Source: CAYOZL01 sp964408435
GTDB lineage: Bacteria > Bdellovibrionota_C > UBA2361 > SZUA-149 > CAYOZL01
Length of the DNA stretch: 24,595 bases
Assembly: GCA_964408435.1 (NCBI GenBank)
Contig: CAYOZL010000034.1
Span: 1 to 24,595 of the forward strand
Direction of reading: 5' to 3'
Shown: positions 7,395 to 14,789 of the stretch, in pieces
Layout: the number at the start of each line of letters is the position of its first letter
How positions within the stretch are numbered: position 1 is the first letter of the stretch
Made by a program: the position numbers and the translations under genes
Notes under the pieces: generated by a model
The model's input: only the letters and a program-made list of their open reading frames with translations
What the model was told of the DNA's origin: nothing
The model's database searches: none

Positions 7395-8666
7395 ATGGAA
7401 AAAAAGATTGAGCCAAAAAATATCGGCTTTATATCAACAAGATTTGCGGGCACAGATGGCGTCTCTCTAGAAACAAAAAAATGGGTAGATATTCTCGAAG
7501 AGCTTGGCCATAAATGCTTTTACTTCGCAGGACTTTGTGACAGACCAGATGAAATATCCTTAGTCTCTAAAAAAGCATTTTATAGAGACCCTGAGGTCTT
7601 AGAAAAACATTCACATTTTTTTGGCACATCCATGCGCTCAAAAGAAGACACAAAGTGGATTCATGACGAAAGAAAATCTCTTAAAAAGGATTTACACCAA
7701 TTTATAACTAAATTCTCTCTAGATATGCTAGTACCTGAGAATTGTCTTACTATCCCAATTCAAATTCCACTTGGCCTAGCACTTACTGAAGTCATTGCAG
7801 AAACTGGAATTGCAACAATTGCTCATCATCATGATTTTGTTTGGGAGAGAAAAAGATTTTTAGTAAATGCAGTAAGTGACTACATAGACATGGCATTTCC
7901 ACCAAACTTACCTTCAATTCAGCATGTTGTAATTAATTCGATAGCACAAAATGATTTAGCTTCAAGGTGCGGTATTGCATCAACTGTAGTTCCAAATGTA
8001 ATGGACTTCTCTAAATGTGAAGTCGCTTTGGATGATAAATCACAATCTCTAAGAGAAAAACTTGGAATAGCTCAGAATGAATTATTCATTTTACAACCTA
8101 CTAGAATAGTTCAAAGAAAAGGCATTGAGCATGCAATTGAATTAGTAAGCAGATTAAACAGGAAAGCTCACTTAGTTATTTCACATGCTTCAGGAGATGA
8201 AGGAGATTCCTATGCTGCAAGAATTATGGACTACGCAAGTCACATGAAAGTTAATCTAATATTTGCTTCTGACTTAATAGGAGAAGGAAATGAAGACAAG
8301 CCTTTTACTTTAGGAGATGCTTACAGATCTTGCGATTTAGTCAGTTACCCTTCTGAGTACGAAGGTTTTGGAAATGCTTTTTTAGAAGGAATTTATTTTA
8401 ACAAACCTATTGTTGTTCAAAATTACACTGTTTACAGTACTGATATTAGGCCCTTAGGTTTTGATATGATTGAATTTGATAATTACATAACTGATAAAAC
8501 TTTAGAGAAAGTAAGGAAAATATTAGACAATAAAGAAGCTCGAGATAAAATGGTTTCTAAAAATTTTGAACTTGCTAAAAAATATTTTTCATATTCAAAG
8601 CTTAGATACAAAATAAAAACTCTAACTGCTAATGCATTTGGTCCAGATAAGTCTTTAAAACCATAA
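7395..8666 (+). CDS. GT4-family glycosyltransferase, candidate mannosylglucosylglycerate synthase
   Basis: A 423-residue cytosolic GT-B enzyme. The N-terminal loop is ISTRFAGTDGVSLET (13-27), a His-rich interface motif AHHHDF is at 143-148, and the EX7E motif is E323-GFGNAFL-E331 (PSEYEGFGNAFLEG). It closes the rightward osmolyte run, 70 nt after the phosphatase. In Petrotoga, MggS is a GT4 enzyme that mannosylates glucosylglycerate, and the association with gpgS/gpgP makes this the better of the two GT4 candidates for that step. That is inference from context and general resemblance. Its stop is only five bases from the stop of the convergent phosphorylase gene, with no room for an ordinary terminator. 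Confidence 0.82.
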   Translation: MEKKIEPKNIGFISTRFAGTDGVSLETKKWVDILEELGHKCFYFAGLCDRPDEISLVSKKAFYRDPEVLEKHSHFFGTSMRSKEDTKWIHDERKSLKKDLHQFITKFSLDMLVPENCLTIPIQIPLGLALTEVIAETGIATIAHHHDFVWERKRFLVNAVSDYIDMAFPPNLPSIQHVVINSIAQNDLASRCGIASTVVPNVMDFSKCEVALDDKSQSLREKLGIAQNELFILQPTRIVQRKGIEHAIELVSRLNRKAHLVISHASGDEGDSYAARIMDYASHMKVNLIFASDLIGEGNEDKPFTLGDAYRSCDLVSYPSEYEGFGNAFLEGIYFNKPIVVQNYTVYSTDIRPLGFDMIEFDNYITDKTLEKVRKILDNKEARDKMVSKNFELAKKYFSYSKLRYKIKTLTANAFGPDKSLKP

Positions 8667-8671
8667 AAAAA

Positions 8672-10489
8672 CTACGCACTGGCTTCCTTAAACCAGGCAA
8701 ACTGATATGCAGAAAGTTTAATATTTTTATATTTTTTAGAACTTATTAAATCTTCTGCTTCAACATCTAGTTCAAAATTAGTTTCTTGCTCTGAAATATT
8801 GCCTACAAAGGTTATTGATTTACCTTTTTCTTTAGAAGGAATCTTAACTACTACTAGCTTATCATTTTCTTTCTCAGTGCCTGTAAAATCCATAACTTCT
8901 AAACTTGGAGCAAAAGGATTAAAGGCAGATAAACTTGCTCTTTTCTCTAATAAATTTGAAATATTTTTATAAACTTCATTCTCTAGCTTAAGAGTTTTAA
9001 TATCAAAACGTTCTCTATTAATTGTTCTATTTTCATCTAAGCCTGTAGGAGGTTGGTAATTACTAGTTCCTAATGCGCCGTTTATATAAATACCAGGCAA
9101 GCCTCTTGGAATTAAACCTAGTGCAAAAACTAAGAGATACTTATCTAATTCTATTTTACTAACTTCATTACCATTATTAATACTAATATTTATTAAGTTC
9201 CAAGGAGTAGCACAAGCTTCATAAACTATTTTTTTACCTCCTGGTAAAATTGCATAATTAGCTAAGGCTTTATGTTTTTCAACTAAATAATTTCCAAACT
9301 TTTCTATTTCAGATTCCGGAAGAACACCTCTTAAAGGCTTCATACCTAGACCATCATGGCTACCTAGAACTGTAATAAACTGCTTACCCTTTACAGTGGA
9401 TAGAGTTTTTAACCAGTTATTGTAATATTTAGCAGTTTTAAAATGCACTGCATGAATAGCTAATGGAAAATGAGTAAACTGATACACTAAATCAGATTCA
9501 GGCTCAGTTACAGTCCCTAAATATTTAAAAGCATTTTCTTGTTTTTCATTAACTTCAGCAACTGTAACGATTCCAGCTTCTAATAATTCCAATGCTAAAT
9601 AAATACAGTGAATTAATTTATGGGTTTGTTTTTCATGTAAGGAACTAGAACCTAGGATTTTCCAAAGATATCCAATAGCATCTAATCTAATGTATCTTGC
9701 TCCTTTTTCTTTATAGAAAAGTAAAATTTTAATTACTTCTAAAAAAACTTCCTTATTTTTAAAATTTAAATCAACTTGGCGTGTTTGTTCTTCGCCTTTA
9801 GAATTCAGGCCTCTTGAAAAAGTTGTCCAGACATATCCTTGCCCTAAGACTTTTCCCTCTAAGTGTTTCTCAGCTCCTAGCATTGCTTTATAACTAGCAT
9901 TTTCTAGTTCATAAACTACATAAGGTGTTAAAACTGGATTTGCTCTTGGCCTAGCTAACTTTTCTAAGTCTAGATTACTAGGCTTATTATCTTCAGTGTA
10001 AGTAATAACAAAATCTTTATATAGATTATAATCATTACTATTTATAAAATTAGAGATTAAAGCTTTTTGTACTATTTCGTTATCTACAGATGCATGATTT
10101 GCAACAAAATCAAACATCAAATCATACTTCGCACTTAACTCACTAATCTCGTCCCAGTTCCCATTTCTAGTATCAACTTGATAGTAATCTTTAACTGAAA
10201 AACCTCTATCAGTATCCCAAGGATAAAATGGTAAAAGATGAATACTTGAAAAAACTTTCTCAAAAGGAATTTTAGATAAAGATTTTAATGGACTTTCTTC
10301 ATTACTACTATTGTAAAATGTATCGGCATAACAAATAAGATTTACATCTTTTTCAGAAATAACTTTTTTAGTTATTTTATCATCTAAGCTATTGCTAACT
10401 CTTTTTAACGACTTAAGACTTGAGATTAAAGACTCAACATCAGTATAAAGTTCTCTTAAAGAACTTTCTAATTTATCCCAATTATTCAT
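8672..10489 (-). CDS. GH13_18 sucrose-phosphorylase-like enzyme, probable glucosylglycerate phosphorylase
   Basis: A 605-residue alpha-amylase-fold enzyme of the sucrose phosphorylase subfamily. The catalytic triad is visible: nucleophile D270 (YIRLDAIGYLWK), acid/base E312 (VTVAEVNE) and transition-state stabiliser D379 (GSHDGLG). LLPFYPWDTDRGFSVKDY (85-102) is the conserved early motif of the subfamily. Known specificities include sucrose, glucosylglycerol and glucosylglycerate (E. coli YcjM). Beside gpgS I favour glucosylglycerate plus phosphate giving glucose 1-phosphate and glycerate. It is transcribed toward the biosynthetic run and 25 nt after a kinase gene. TATAAT lies six nt before ATG with no Shine-Dalgarno. 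Confidence 0.87.
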   Translation of the reverse strand: MNNWDKLESSLRELYTDVESLISSLKSLKRVSNSLDDKITKKVISEKDVNLICYADTFYNSSNEESPLKSLSKIPFEKVFSSIHLLPFYPWDTDRGFSVKDYYQVDTRNGNWDEISELSAKYDLMFDFVANHASVDNEIVQKALISNFINSNDYNLYKDFVITYTEDNKPSNLDLEKLARPRANPVLTPYVVYELENASYKAMLGAEKHLEGKVLGQGYVWTTFSRGLNSKGEEQTRQVDLNFKNKEVFLEVIKILLFYKEKGARYIRLDAIGYLWKILGSSSLHEKQTHKLIHCIYLALELLEAGIVTVAEVNEKQENAFKYLGTVTEPESDLVYQFTHFPLAIHAVHFKTAKYYNNWLKTLSTVKGKQFITVLGSHDGLGMKPLRGVLPESEIEKFGNYLVEKHKALANYAILPGGKKIVYEACATPWNLINISINNGNEVSKIELDKYLLVFALGLIPRGLPGIYINGALGTSNYQPPTGLDENRTINRERFDIKTLKLENEVYKNISNLLEKRASLSAFNPFAPSLEVMDFTGTEKENDKLVVVKIPSKEKGKSITFVGNISEQETNFELDVEAEDLISSKKYKNIKLSAYQFAWFKEASA

Positions 10490-10495
10490 TTAAAT

Positions 10496-10501
10496 ATTAT
10501 A
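10496..10501 (-). promoter_or_regulatory. TATAAT box six nt before the phosphorylase ATG
   Basis: On the minus strand TATAAT is followed by ATTTAA and then ATG. The expected start point is the A of ATG, a leaderless arrangement. No good -35 is seen. The box lies in the 25-nt gap after the kinase gene, so the phosphorylase may have its own promoter in addition to read-through. Confidence 0.5.
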
Positions 10502-10514
10502 TAGAATTGAACTA

Positions 10515-11465
10515 CTAGAAAAAAGACTTTATTTTTGAGATTACTCCCTTTTTATTTAGTATTTTACTTGGTTCTTTACTAACAGTATTCTCTAATTCTA
10601 TTCCAGTATTGGAGGCAAAATACTCTAATGCTTGTGTAGCTTCAAACATAGTAGAAAACCTATCTTTTGTTTTCTTCTCACAACAGGTCTCAACAAACTC
10701 TTGATACCATTGTGGTATTTCTTGATTTACTTTCCTAAGCTTAGGCACTGGCTCTTTAAAATGCATAGTTGCTACTGCTACATAATTTGGATTTTCAAAA
10801 GGTTTTAAAGCAGAAATTAGCTCAAAAGCTATTATACCTAGAGAATAAATATCCATGTATTTCGTTGGACCTTCTCCTCTAAACTGCTCAGGTGCCATAT
10901 AATAAGCAGTTCCTACAGTTTCCCCTGTTTTTGTTAAATCCATTTTGAATGTATCACTCTTTGATAATCCGAAATCTGTTATCTTAGCATTACCTTGTAC
11001 GTCTAAAAGAATATTAGATGGTTTTAAATCTCTGTGAATAACTCCATTAAGATGGGCATATTGCATTCCTAAGCTTATTTGATGAATTAATTTTACTGCA
11101 TTATTAAGACTAAAAGCTCCTTCTTGCTCTATTTTATCTTCTACAGTTCCCCCCTCTAGAAGTTCCATTATTAAATAGCACATATCATCACTGATCCAGT
11201 TACTATCAACTAGTCTAACAATACTTTGGTGTTCTAATAATTTTAAAACTGAAAGCTCTGTTTCTAATCTTTGTCTTGTTTCTTTATCATTTAATAGATC
11301 GGATCTTGTTACCTTTAGGGCAAATTTTTTATTATCCGCTGAGCGAACCTGATAAACATTACCCATACCACCAATACCTAGTAGTTTTTCGATTCTATAC
11401 TTACCAGCTAAGGAGTTAGCTAATTCCGCTATTTCTTGCTGATGCTCTTGGGTTATTAAATCCAT
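10515..11465 (-). CDS. Soluble Ser/Thr protein kinase (PknB-like)
   Basis: A 316-residue Hanks-type kinase with an apparently complete catalytic core (about 23-285): glycine loop GIGGMGNVY (30-38), ATP-binding K51 in FALKV, HRDLKPSN (144-151), DFG (164-166), TVGTAYYMAPEQF closing the activation segment, and DIYSLG. There is no transmembrane helix or extracellular sensor, unlike PknB; a basic tail of about 15 residues (KKGVISKIKSFF) ends the protein and might touch membrane. It lies 25 nt upstream of the GH13_18 gene on the same strand, suggesting an operon and a link between phosphorylation and osmolyte breakdown. TATAAT is four nt before ATG, with no Shine-Dalgarno. Confidence 0.92.
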   Translation of the reverse strand: MDLITQEHQQEIAELANSLAGKYRIEKLLGIGGMGNVYQVRSADNKKFALKVTRSDLLNDKETRQRLETELSVLKLLEHQSIVRLVDSNWISDDMCYLIMELLEGGTVEDKIEQEGAFSLNNAVKLIHQISLGMQYAHLNGVIHRDLKPSNILLDVQGNAKITDFGLSKSDTFKMDLTKTGETVGTAYYMAPEQFRGEGPTKYMDIYSLGIIAFELISALKPFENPNYVAVATMHFKEPVPKLRKVNQEIPQWYQEFVETCCEKKTKDRFSTMFEATQALEYFASNTGIELENTVSKEPSKILNKKGVISKIKSFF

Positions 11466-11469
11466 GCAT

Positions 11470-11475
11470 ATTATA
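11470..11475 (-). promoter_or_regulatory. TATAAT box four nt before the kinase ATG
   Basis: On the minus strand the order is TATAAT, ATGC, ATG. Such a close -10 box predicts a leaderless or nearly leaderless message. No consensus -35 is visible 16-19 bp upstream. Confidence 0.45.
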
Positions 11476-11864
11476 TCGGCTGAACTAAATATTTTATTTA
11501 AAAGGATTTTTCTATTTACTAATTTAAAAAAACTTGAATTATTTAAGCAGTAATTACGTATACTTACTAGGAAGTAATTTATAAGACTGCTTTTAAGCTC
11601 TTATTAAGAATTTTCAATCTTTGCAATAACAACACATATTTAATATCTTTTTGTTAGTACGACTAGAATGAAACAAGGTTAGGTGAAAGGATTGGAGAAA
11701 TCGCTTCAGCAGAACAAATCATTACTGTGGTATTCGATCCAACTAAAGAAGCGAAAGATAAATCTAATACGGATCAAAGTGAATCCAATTCAGATTCTCA
11801 AGGCCTTCTTTTTGAAATTTAATGATAAGCTTGTCATTATTCGGTTATAAACTTAGTCTAGCTA
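11476..11864. other. Intergenic region with a gene remnant and a palindrome
   Basis: No intact gene is present in this stretch between the kinase and the CPPC protein. It holds the 52-codon remnant at 11667-11822 and an 18-bp near-palindrome AATGATAAGCTTGTCATT (11821-11838, one mismatched pair) that overlaps the remnant's stop. The rest is AT-rich sequence in which I see nothing. Confidence 0.4.
11667..11822 (+). pseudogene. 52-codon reading-frame remnant without a start
   Basis: Between TAG (11664-11666) and TAA (11820-11822) one frame stays open and reads like protein: NETRLGERIGEIASAEQIIT, then a Ser/Asp/Asn-rich tail ending in GLLFEI. It has no ATG or GTG in frame and no Shine-Dalgarno site. 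The likeliest reading is the 3' end of a decayed or truncated gene. I do not recognise the family, and chance cannot be excluded. Confidence 0.3.
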
Positions 11865-12785
11865 CTACTCTTTCTTATCGCTTTTACCTAATTCTATTAG
11901 TTTTTTCTCGAGCTTAATTGTTTTTGTATAATCAATAGGTTCTATATCAAATCCTGTATTGAACTCAATACTTCTTTCACTCTCTTCATCTGATTTCCTA
12001 CCAATTAAAACCATGTGAGGAAATCTCATATTCTCTCCCCAAGCTTTTTTTGCAGAATCAAAATCCTTAAATGTTGCACTAATTACTGTAACTTCTGATC
12101 CAGCTGCTCTCATATTTTTCACTATTTGAGGAAGTCTTGCTTCTAAAGTCTTGCATGGAGGACACTTAGCAGGAACACTAATTTCAATCATAAAAGCTTC
12201 ATCAGGTCTTTGTCTAATATACTCTACAACGTCTGCTCTACTTTTAATATTAACAGTTAATTCTTGAACTTTTATTTCAAGATTTCTAGTTTTTTCTAAT
12301 CTAAAACTTTTATCATTATTTTTCACAAAAACTCCTAACTCCCCTGCACGAAAAGACAGGGCAGTATCTGGAGGTTGTAGAAATTCATATTGCATATCTT
12401 GATTTGTATTTGGGTCTTTGTAAAAAAACTTAGTGCCAGGTTTTACATAACTTAAATCTATATCTTGTTTTATTGTTTGTTTAGCTTTTGGTTTTAAGCC
12501 TCTAGTTTTTGCTTGAGTCTCTATTAATCCATTTTTTTGTTCTGTCTCTACTTCCGCTTTTTGTTCTACTTTACCAAGTGGAGTACAGGCCCCTCCCTCT
12601 TCACAAGCAGTCCACATATTGCCTTGAATTTTAATATGTTCTGGATCAACTTTTAATTCACTAGCTTTTTCTAAAATCTCTTTTGGAATTGTTGGTTTTT
12701 TAGCATTAGGAAGTTTTAATTCATCCTCGGTTTCCACACCGACATCACTCCTAGATATATTCTCACCATGTAAAACCCTTGCCAT
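11865..12785 (-). CDS. Thioredoxin-fold (CPPC) protein with unusual N-terminal region
   Basis: A 306-residue protein. The C-terminal third (about 180-300) looks like a thioredoxin fold: strand FMIEISVPA, then the redox motif C208-PP-C211 and helix KTLEARLPQIV, strand VTVISATF, and MRFPHMVLIG, which holds the cis-proline position. Canonical thioredoxins have WCGPC; Trp is replaced by Lys here. The N-terminal two thirds match nothing I know; they include a second cysteine pair (C61, C67), a Lys/Glu-rich linker (70-108) and a probable beta domain (113-165). There is no signal peptide or membrane helix, unusual for a CPPC oxidoreductase, so it is cytosolic or exported by a non-Sec route. It stands alone between a remnant and fusA. 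Confidence 0.6.
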   Translation of the reverse strand: MARVLHGENISRSDVGVETEDELKLPNAKKPTIPKEILEKASELKVDPEHIKIQGNMWTACEEGGACTPLGKVEQKAEVETEQKNGLIETQAKTRGLKPKAKQTIKQDIDLSYVKPGTKFFYKDPNTNQDMQYEFLQPPDTALSFRAGELGVFVKNNDKSFRLEKTRNLEIKVQELTVNIKSRADVVEYIRQRPDEAFMIEISVPAKCPPCKTLEARLPQIVKNMRAAGSEVTVISATFKDFDSAKKAWGENMRFPHMVLIGRKSDEESERSIEFNTGFDIEPIDYTKTIKLEKKLIELGKSDKKE

Positions 12786-12824
12786 ATCTATGTTATGAAA
12801 ACTATTGATATATTCGGTTCAAAT

Positions 12825-12853
12825 AAAAAAAAGCGGCTTAATAGCCGCTTTTT
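12825..12853 (-). terminator. Rho-independent terminator of the EF-G gene
   Basis: An 11-bp perfect stem, AAAAAGCGGCT (12828-12838) with AGCCGCTTTTT (12843-12853), and a 4-nt loop. Read on the minus strand it ends in eight T residues, downstream of the EF-G stop at 12926. The plus strand also has a T-tract, so it may work both ways. Confidence 0.9.
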
Positions 12854-12925
12854 AAAGTGTTTTAATTAATTGATTTAAGTAATTAAGAACAAATAAACAC
12901 AGATTTAATAAACCTTATAAAAAGC

Positions 12926-14344
12926 TTATTTAGCTGCTTTTCTCTCTTGTGATTCCTTAATTACAGCATCAGAAATATTCTTTGGACATGACTCGTAAGA
13001 CTCAAATTCCATTGAGAACTGACCTCTACCAGAAGTCATTGTTCTTAAATCTCCGATATATCCAAACATTTCAGAAAGTGGAACTGATGCTTTAACTCTA
13101 GAGCCTGTTGGTCCAGGTTCTTGAGACTTAATCATTCCTCTTCTTCTGTTGATATCTCCAATTACATCACCAATGTGATCCTCTGGAGTAAATACATCTA
13201 CTTTCATCACTGGCTCAAGTATTTGAGGACCAGCTTTAGGAAAGCATTCTCTATAAGCAGTTTTTGCTGCAATTTCAAAAGCTAGAGCAGATGAATCAAC
13301 CGCGTGAAAAGCACCGTCGTAAAGTGTCACTTTAAAATCCATACAAGGATAACCTGCAAGAACTCCTTCATCCGCAGCTGTTTTAAAAGCATTCTCTACA
13401 GCATTCCAGTATTCTCTAGGAACTTTACCACCAACAACTTTTGATTCGAATTCATACCCAGCACCTGCTTCAAGAGGCTCAACTATGAAATCGATCTTAG
13501 CAAACTGCCCAGAACCACCACTTTGTTTTTTGTGCGTGTAAGAATCATCAATCTTTTTAGTAATAGTNNNNNNNNNNNNNNNNNNNNNNNNNNNNNNNNN
13601 NNNNNNNNNNNNNNNNNNNNNNNNNNNNNNNNNNNNNNNNNNNNNNNNNNNNNNNNNNNNNNNNNNNGCTTCCATTGCAACATCGTCTTGCTCAAGCACA
13701 GTTTCTACTAACTCTTCTCTATACTTCGCGATATCATCAGCCATATCAGCTGGTGGGTCTTGAATTTCATACTTCATTGGGTCACCACTTGAATCCCAAA
13801 CCCAAGCTTTTTGAGTTAGAAGATCAACTACTCCAACAAAATTCTCTTCAGTTCCAATTGGTAAAACCATTACTAATGGCTTAGCCCCTAGAACTTCTTT
13901 AATCTGATCTACAACTCGGTAAAAATCAGCACCAAGTCTATCTAGTTTGTTTACAAAAATTAATCTTGAAACTTCAGATTCGTTTGCGTATCTCCAGTTA
14001 GTTTCTGATTGAGGCTCAACCCCACCAGAACCACAAAATACTCCAACTCCTCCATCTAAAACTTTTAAACTTCTATAAACTTCAATTGTAAAATCTACGT
14101 GACCAGGAGTATCAATAATATTAAGTCTATGATCATCCCAAAAACAACTAACAGCAGCAGACTGAATCGTAATTCCCCTTTCACGTTCTTGGTCCATAAA
14201 ATCGGTAGTAGCCTCACCATCGTGAACCTCTCCAATCTTATGAATTTTCCCAGTTAAACTTAAAATCCTCTCAGTAGTAGTAGTTTTTCCTGCATCTACG
14301 TGAGCAAAAATTCCGATGTTTCTATATGTGCTTAAATCTGCCAT
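12926..14344 (-). CDS. fusA: Elongation factor G (EF-G 2-like paralogue), interrupted by a scaffold gap
   Basis: A ribosomal translocase GTPase. The N-terminal part has AHVDAGKTT (G1), RGIT, DTPGH (G3) and NKLD (G4); after the gap come domain IV (SGGSGQFAKIDF), GYPCMDFKVTLYDG and domain V (GRGQFSMEFESY). Without the gap only about 440 residues are present, against about 700 for the family, so roughly 230-260 residues (domains II-III and parts of the flanks) are hidden; the 100 N are a placeholder. Motifs such as KIHKIGEVHDGEATTDFM and FCGSGGVEPQSETNWRY match the second EF-G type seen in gammaproteobacteria better than the str-operon form, and no rpsL/rpsG/tuf lies nearby. TATAAT is 11 nt before ATG, with no Shine-Dalgarno. 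Confidence 0.9.
   Translation of the reverse strand: MADLSTYRNIGIFAHVDAGKTTTTERILSLTGKIHKIGEVHDGEATTDFMDQERERGITIQSAAVSCFWDDHRLNIIDTPGHVDFTIEVYRSLKVLDGGVGVFCGSGGVEPQSETNWRYANESEVSRLIFVNKLDRLGADFYRVVDQIKEVLGAKPLVMVLPIGTEENFVGVVDLLTQKAWVWDSSGDPMKYEIQDPPADMADDIAKYREELVETVLEQDDVAMEXXXXXXXXXXXXXXXXXXXXXXXXXXXXXXXXXXTITKKIDDSYTHKKQSGGSGQFAKIDFIVEPLEAGAGYEFESKVVGGKVPREYWNAVENAFKTAADEGVLAGYPCMDFKVTLYDGAFHAVDSSALAFEIAAKTAYRECFPKAGPQILEPVMKVDVFTPEDHIGDVIGDINRRRGMIKSQEPGPTGSRVKASVPLSEMFGYIGDLRTMTSGRGQFSMEFESYESCPKNISDAVIKESQERKAAK
13568..13667. other. Assembly gap of exactly 100 N
   Basis: The run contains 53 N to position 13620 and 47 more. Its round size marks a scaffold gap of unknown length. Protein comparison across it suggests about 700-750 bases are missing. 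Downstream coordinates are therefore nominal, and order across the gap rests on scaffolding. Confidence 0.97.
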
Positions 14345-14355
14345 TTTTTTGTGTA

Positions 14356-14361
14356 ATTATA
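14356..14361 (-). promoter_or_regulatory. TATAAT box eleven nt before the EF-G ATG
   Basis: On the minus strand TATAAT is followed by TACACAAAAAA and ATG. The predicted leader is about five nt and has no Shine-Dalgarno site. No consensus -35 is visible. Confidence 0.45.
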
Positions 14362-14469
14362 GGTTTATAAATCTTGAGTGCGTTGGTATCATAAATAATA
14401 AATTAGTAAAATGTCTATCTATTATTTCTGGCCTAAAATTTAGACTATTTTAAGGATTTTAGGTCTAAA

Positions 14470-14505
14470 TCTTAATCTTGGTCTTAATCCTAGTCTTAAT
14501 CTTAC
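14470..14505. repeat. Three 12-bp tandem units
   Basis: TCTTAATCTTGG, TCTTAATCCTAG and TCTTAATCTTAC follow one another without gaps, sharing TCTTAATC. A degenerate partial unit (gtctaaa) precedes them. Confidence 0.7.
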
Positions 14506-14616
14506 TTATTGCTGTCTTCTTCCTACAAACTACACTTAATTACTTGCAAATAGAGACCAAATGTTTTAATTCTCTTAATCCCACGATCTTTAAATAAATC
14601 AATCAAATATGAGTTT

Positions 14617-14659
14617 GCTTAGCCCTTAGGAAGGCTTGTATTTTTCCCAAAGGCTAAGC
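14617..14659. other. Imperfect hairpin upstream of the isomerase-like gene
   Basis: GCTTAGCCCTT (14617-14627) pairs with AAAGGCTAAGC (14649-14659), 10 of 11 positions, with an inner GGAA/TTCC pair. No T-tract follows on either strand, so a terminator role is not supported. Confidence 0.45.
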
Positions 14660-14743
14660 GCACAGTAAACAATGTTTTAATTTTAACCTAGAGATATCCA
14701 ATAGCGTAGACAGCAACATACTCTCTATGCTGTTGGAAGGACG

Positions 14744-14789
14744 TAGGTGAATACTAGTTTTTTGCGATGTTGGAACATCGCAACACCTA
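14744..14789 (+). promoter_or_regulatory. Compound hairpin in the leader region of the isomerase-like gene
   Basis: The perfect inverted repeat TTGCGATGTT-GG-AACATCGCAA (14762-14783) is enclosed by TAGGTG (14744-14749) and CACCTA (14784-14789). The outer and inner stems abut on the 3' side and are separated by a 12-nt bulge on the 5' side. A weaker hairpin lies just before it (14714-14735). It could be an RNA control element if transcribed, or a protein-binding site. Confidence 0.5.

Noticed and set aside
10496..10514. Terminator between the kinase and phosphorylase genes
   Set aside because: The 25-nt interval contains no stem; read-through from the kinase is possible alongside the local TATAAT box.
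13483..13711. Short frames crossing the N run on both strands
   Set aside because: They exist only because N does not encode a stop; the EF-G gene explains the region.
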